Origin: Photobacterium salinisoli
GTDB taxonomy: Bacteria > Pseudomonadota > Gammaproteobacteria > Enterobacterales > Vibrionaceae
Assembly: GCF_003614885.1 (NCBI RefSeq)
Contig: NZ_QZMS01000018.1
Span: 1 to 64,000, forward strand
DNA length: 64,000 nucleotides
Direction of reading: 5' to 3'
Shown here: positions 63,201 through 64,000 of the stretch, piece by piece
Position numbering within the stretch: the stretch's first letter is position 1
Layout: each line of letters begins with the position of its first letter
The notes under the pieces: model-generated
Told to the model about the DNA's origin: nothing
Databases searched by the model: none
What the model saw: the letters and a program-made list of their open reading frames with translations, nothing else
Program-made: the position numbers and the translations under genes

Positions 63201-63705
63201 AGTGACAATTGCCGGACTGGTCATCGCCGCCCGGGTCATGACAACCAAGCGCGGTACCCGGATTGGGGTGCTGACATTGGATGACAGATCGGGGCGCATG
63301 GAAGTTATGCTGTTTTCCGATGCTTTGGATCGATATCTCGATCTGATTGAAAAAGACCGGATTTTGGTCGTTTCCGGACAGGTCAGCTTTGATGATTTCA
63401 ATGGTGGCCTTAAAATGTCTGCACGTGAAGTCCTTGATATTTCTGACGCTAGAGAAAAGCACCTGCGGGGTCTTGCTATCTCGCTGACTGAAGGGCAGAT
63501 TGATCACACATTTTTTGAGCGTTTCAGCAAAGCGCTGGAACCGCATCGGGCAGGTACTGTCCCGGTGAATATTTATTATCAGCGTTCGAATGCACGCGCT
63601 AAACTTACCCTTGGCACAGAGTGGCGGATAACGCCAAGTGATGATTTAATCACTGATCTCAAAGTGTTACTGGGCGAGCAGCAAGTCGAATTTGAGTTTA
63701 ATTAA
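60226..63705 (+). CDS. dnaE: DNA polymerase III alpha subunit
   Basis: DnaE is the replicative polymerase. The 1159-residue C-family polymerase has an N-terminal PHP domain ([20 protein letters not shown]), the palm with [19 protein letters not shown] near 350-370 and the catalytic acids in [14 protein letters not shown] near 402-415. It also has the fingers with [10 protein letters not shown], the tandem helix-hairpin-helix, and a C-terminal OB fold ([20 protein letters not shown]) and tau-binding region. The ATG has a weak ribosome binding site. accA follows after 56 bp. Confidence 0.98.
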   Translation: MAEPRFIHLRIHSDFSMVDGLSKVPPLVKKVAELGMPAMALTDFTNLCGLVKFYFAAHGAGVKPIIGADFKVRSDENGDELSDLTVLAADNDGYKNLTLLISRAYQRGHVQHMPVIDRDWLAEQKQGLILLSGGKTGDVGQALLKGNQAAAERCVAFYQEHFPGSYYLELVRTGRPDEEAYLHFAIELAAQADLPVVATNDVRFISPDQFDAHEIRVCIHDGYTLVDPRRPKNYSAQQYLRSEEEMCELFADIPEALENSVEIAKRCNVTVRLGEYFLPNFPTGDMTTEDFLVMKSKEGLERRLEFLFPDEEVRKTRRPEYDERLDIELEVINQMGFPGYFLIVMEFIQWSKENGVPVGPGRGSGAGSLVAYALDITDLDPLAFDLLFERFLNPERVSMPDFDIDFCMDKRDQVIDHVAEMYGRDAVSQIITFGTMAAKAVIRDVGRVLGHPYGFVDRISKMIPAEPGMTLAKAFEAEPQLGEVYEADEEVKDLIDMCRVLEGVTRNAGKHAGGVVISPTTITDFAPLYCDAEGNHPVTQFDKNDVETAGLVKFDFLGLRTLTIIDWALGMINPRLEAQGKPPINIAAIPMADQKSFAMLQRSESTAVFQLESRGMKDLIKRLQPDCFEDMIALVALFRPGPLQSGMVDNFIDRKHGREEISYPDATYQHESLKEILEPTYGIILYQEQVMQIAQVLAGYSLGGADLLRRAMGKKKPEEMAKQRATFQNGAVNNGVDGELAMKIFDLVEKFAGYGFNKSHSAAYALVSYQTLWLKAHYPAEFMAAVMTADMDNTDKVVGLVEECQRMNLQMLPPDVNKGLYRFTVDDEGAIVYGIGAIKGVGEGPIENIIAAREKGGHFKDLFDFCARIDTKKVNKRVLERLIKAGAMDRLGPNRAAMMATLDDALKAAGQHHQAEAFGQADMFGVLTAAPEEVEKAYANIPEWPEKIWLEGERDTLGLYLTGHPINSYVRELKHYVTWRLKDAHPTGRDKVVTIAGLVIAARVMTTKRGTRIGVLTLDDRSGRMEVMLFSDALDRYLDLIEKDRILVVSGQVSFDDFNGGLKMSAREVLDISDAREKHLRGLAISLTEGQIDHTFFERFSKALEPHRAGTVPVNIYYQRSNARAKLTLGTEWRITPSDDLITDLKVLLGEQQVEFEFN

Positions 63706-63761
63706 TGAGTCCGGCACCTGTTAGACAGGTTGCTAATAATGGACAAAGGATTACAAGTGGT

Positions 63762-64000
63762 ATGAGCCTGAACTTCCTTGATTTTGAACAACCCATTGCC
63801 GAGCTAGAAGCCAAAATTGAAGCACTGCGTGATGTATCGCACCGTGATAAATCGGCCTCGGTTGATCTGGACAAAGAAATTGCACAGCTTGAACAAAAAA
63901 GCCTGGAACTGACCAAAAAGATTTTTGGCGATCTGGGTGCCTGGCAGGTCGCACAGCTGGCCCGCCATCCGCAGCGTCCGTATACGCTGGACTATATCGA
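63762..64000 (+). CDS. accA: Acetyl-CoA carboxylase carboxyltransferase alpha subunit, 3' end cut off
   Basis: The first 79 residues of AccA are present ([20 protein letters not shown], then [20 protein letters not shown]); the gene runs out of the window. AccA and AccD form the carboxyltransferase that makes malonyl-CoA, the first step of fatty acid synthesis. The ATG at 63762 follows an AAAGGA ribosome binding site. The dnaE-accA order is standard in gammaproteobacteria. Confidence 0.95.
   Translation, partial: MSLNFLDFEQPIAELEAKIEALRDVSHRDKSASVDLDKEIAQLEQKSLELTKKIFGDLGAWQVAQLARHPQRPYTLDYI

Overview
The window is a stretch of core chromosome from a gammaproteobacterium, most probably family Vibrionaceae (Photobacterium, Grimontia or a relative; genus not resolved). 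Reasons: the order recC-recB-recD without ptrA; Vibrio-type families DUF2850, DUF3461, DUF3549, DUF3301 and DUF2789; the long (343-residue) DapD; and E. coli-like synteny for mltA-tcdA-csdE-csdA-(gcvB)-gcvA-ygdD-rlmM-xni-ppnN and queF-syd-csrB-yqcC-truC-yqcA. I see no transposase, phage gene, integrase or CRISPR array.

Layout. 1-270: tail of an rRNA operon (5S rRNA, tRNA-Asp). 400-6953: a small membrane protein, an MFS exporter, a DUF2799 lipoprotein, dapD, an SOS-type pair (yebG and a divergent DNA-3-methyladenine glycosylase around one LexA box), and a LysR regulator divergent from a TDT-family transporter. 7058-16620: recC, recB and recD, with a possible 46-codon ORF coupled to recB. 16660-28761: argA, DUF2850, an orphan small protein, mltA, tcdA, csdE/csdA, the sRNA gene gcvB, gcvA, an alpha/beta hydrolase, ygdD, rlmM, xni and ppnN. 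28990-33025: two adjacent proteins with degenerate GGDEF domains. 33118-43826: queF, syd, small uncharacterised genes, two tandem CsrB-family sRNAs with their own regulatory sites, yqcC-truC-yqcA, DUF3461 and glnD. 43988-64000: map, then the essential series rpsB-tsf-pyrH-frr-uppS-cdsA-ispC-rseP-bamA-skp-lpxD-fabZ-lpxA-lpxB-rnhB-dnaE-accA (accA cut by the window end).

How it works together. The last third couples translation (S2, EF-Ts, RRF), nucleotide supply (UMP kinase), isoprenoid and undecaprenyl carriers, phospholipid and lipid A synthesis and outer-membrane protein assembly. The regulatory content lies between genes. A GcvB sRNA runs divergently from its activator gene gcvA. A tandem pair of GGA-rich CsrB RNAs lies between syd and yqcC. 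Each CsrB copy is preceded, about 175-185 bp upstream, by an 18-bp VarA/UvrY-type box; the two boxes are exact reverse complements. None of these RNAs is visible as a protein gene. They, and the neighbouring degenerate GGDEF pair, are the most interesting part of the window.
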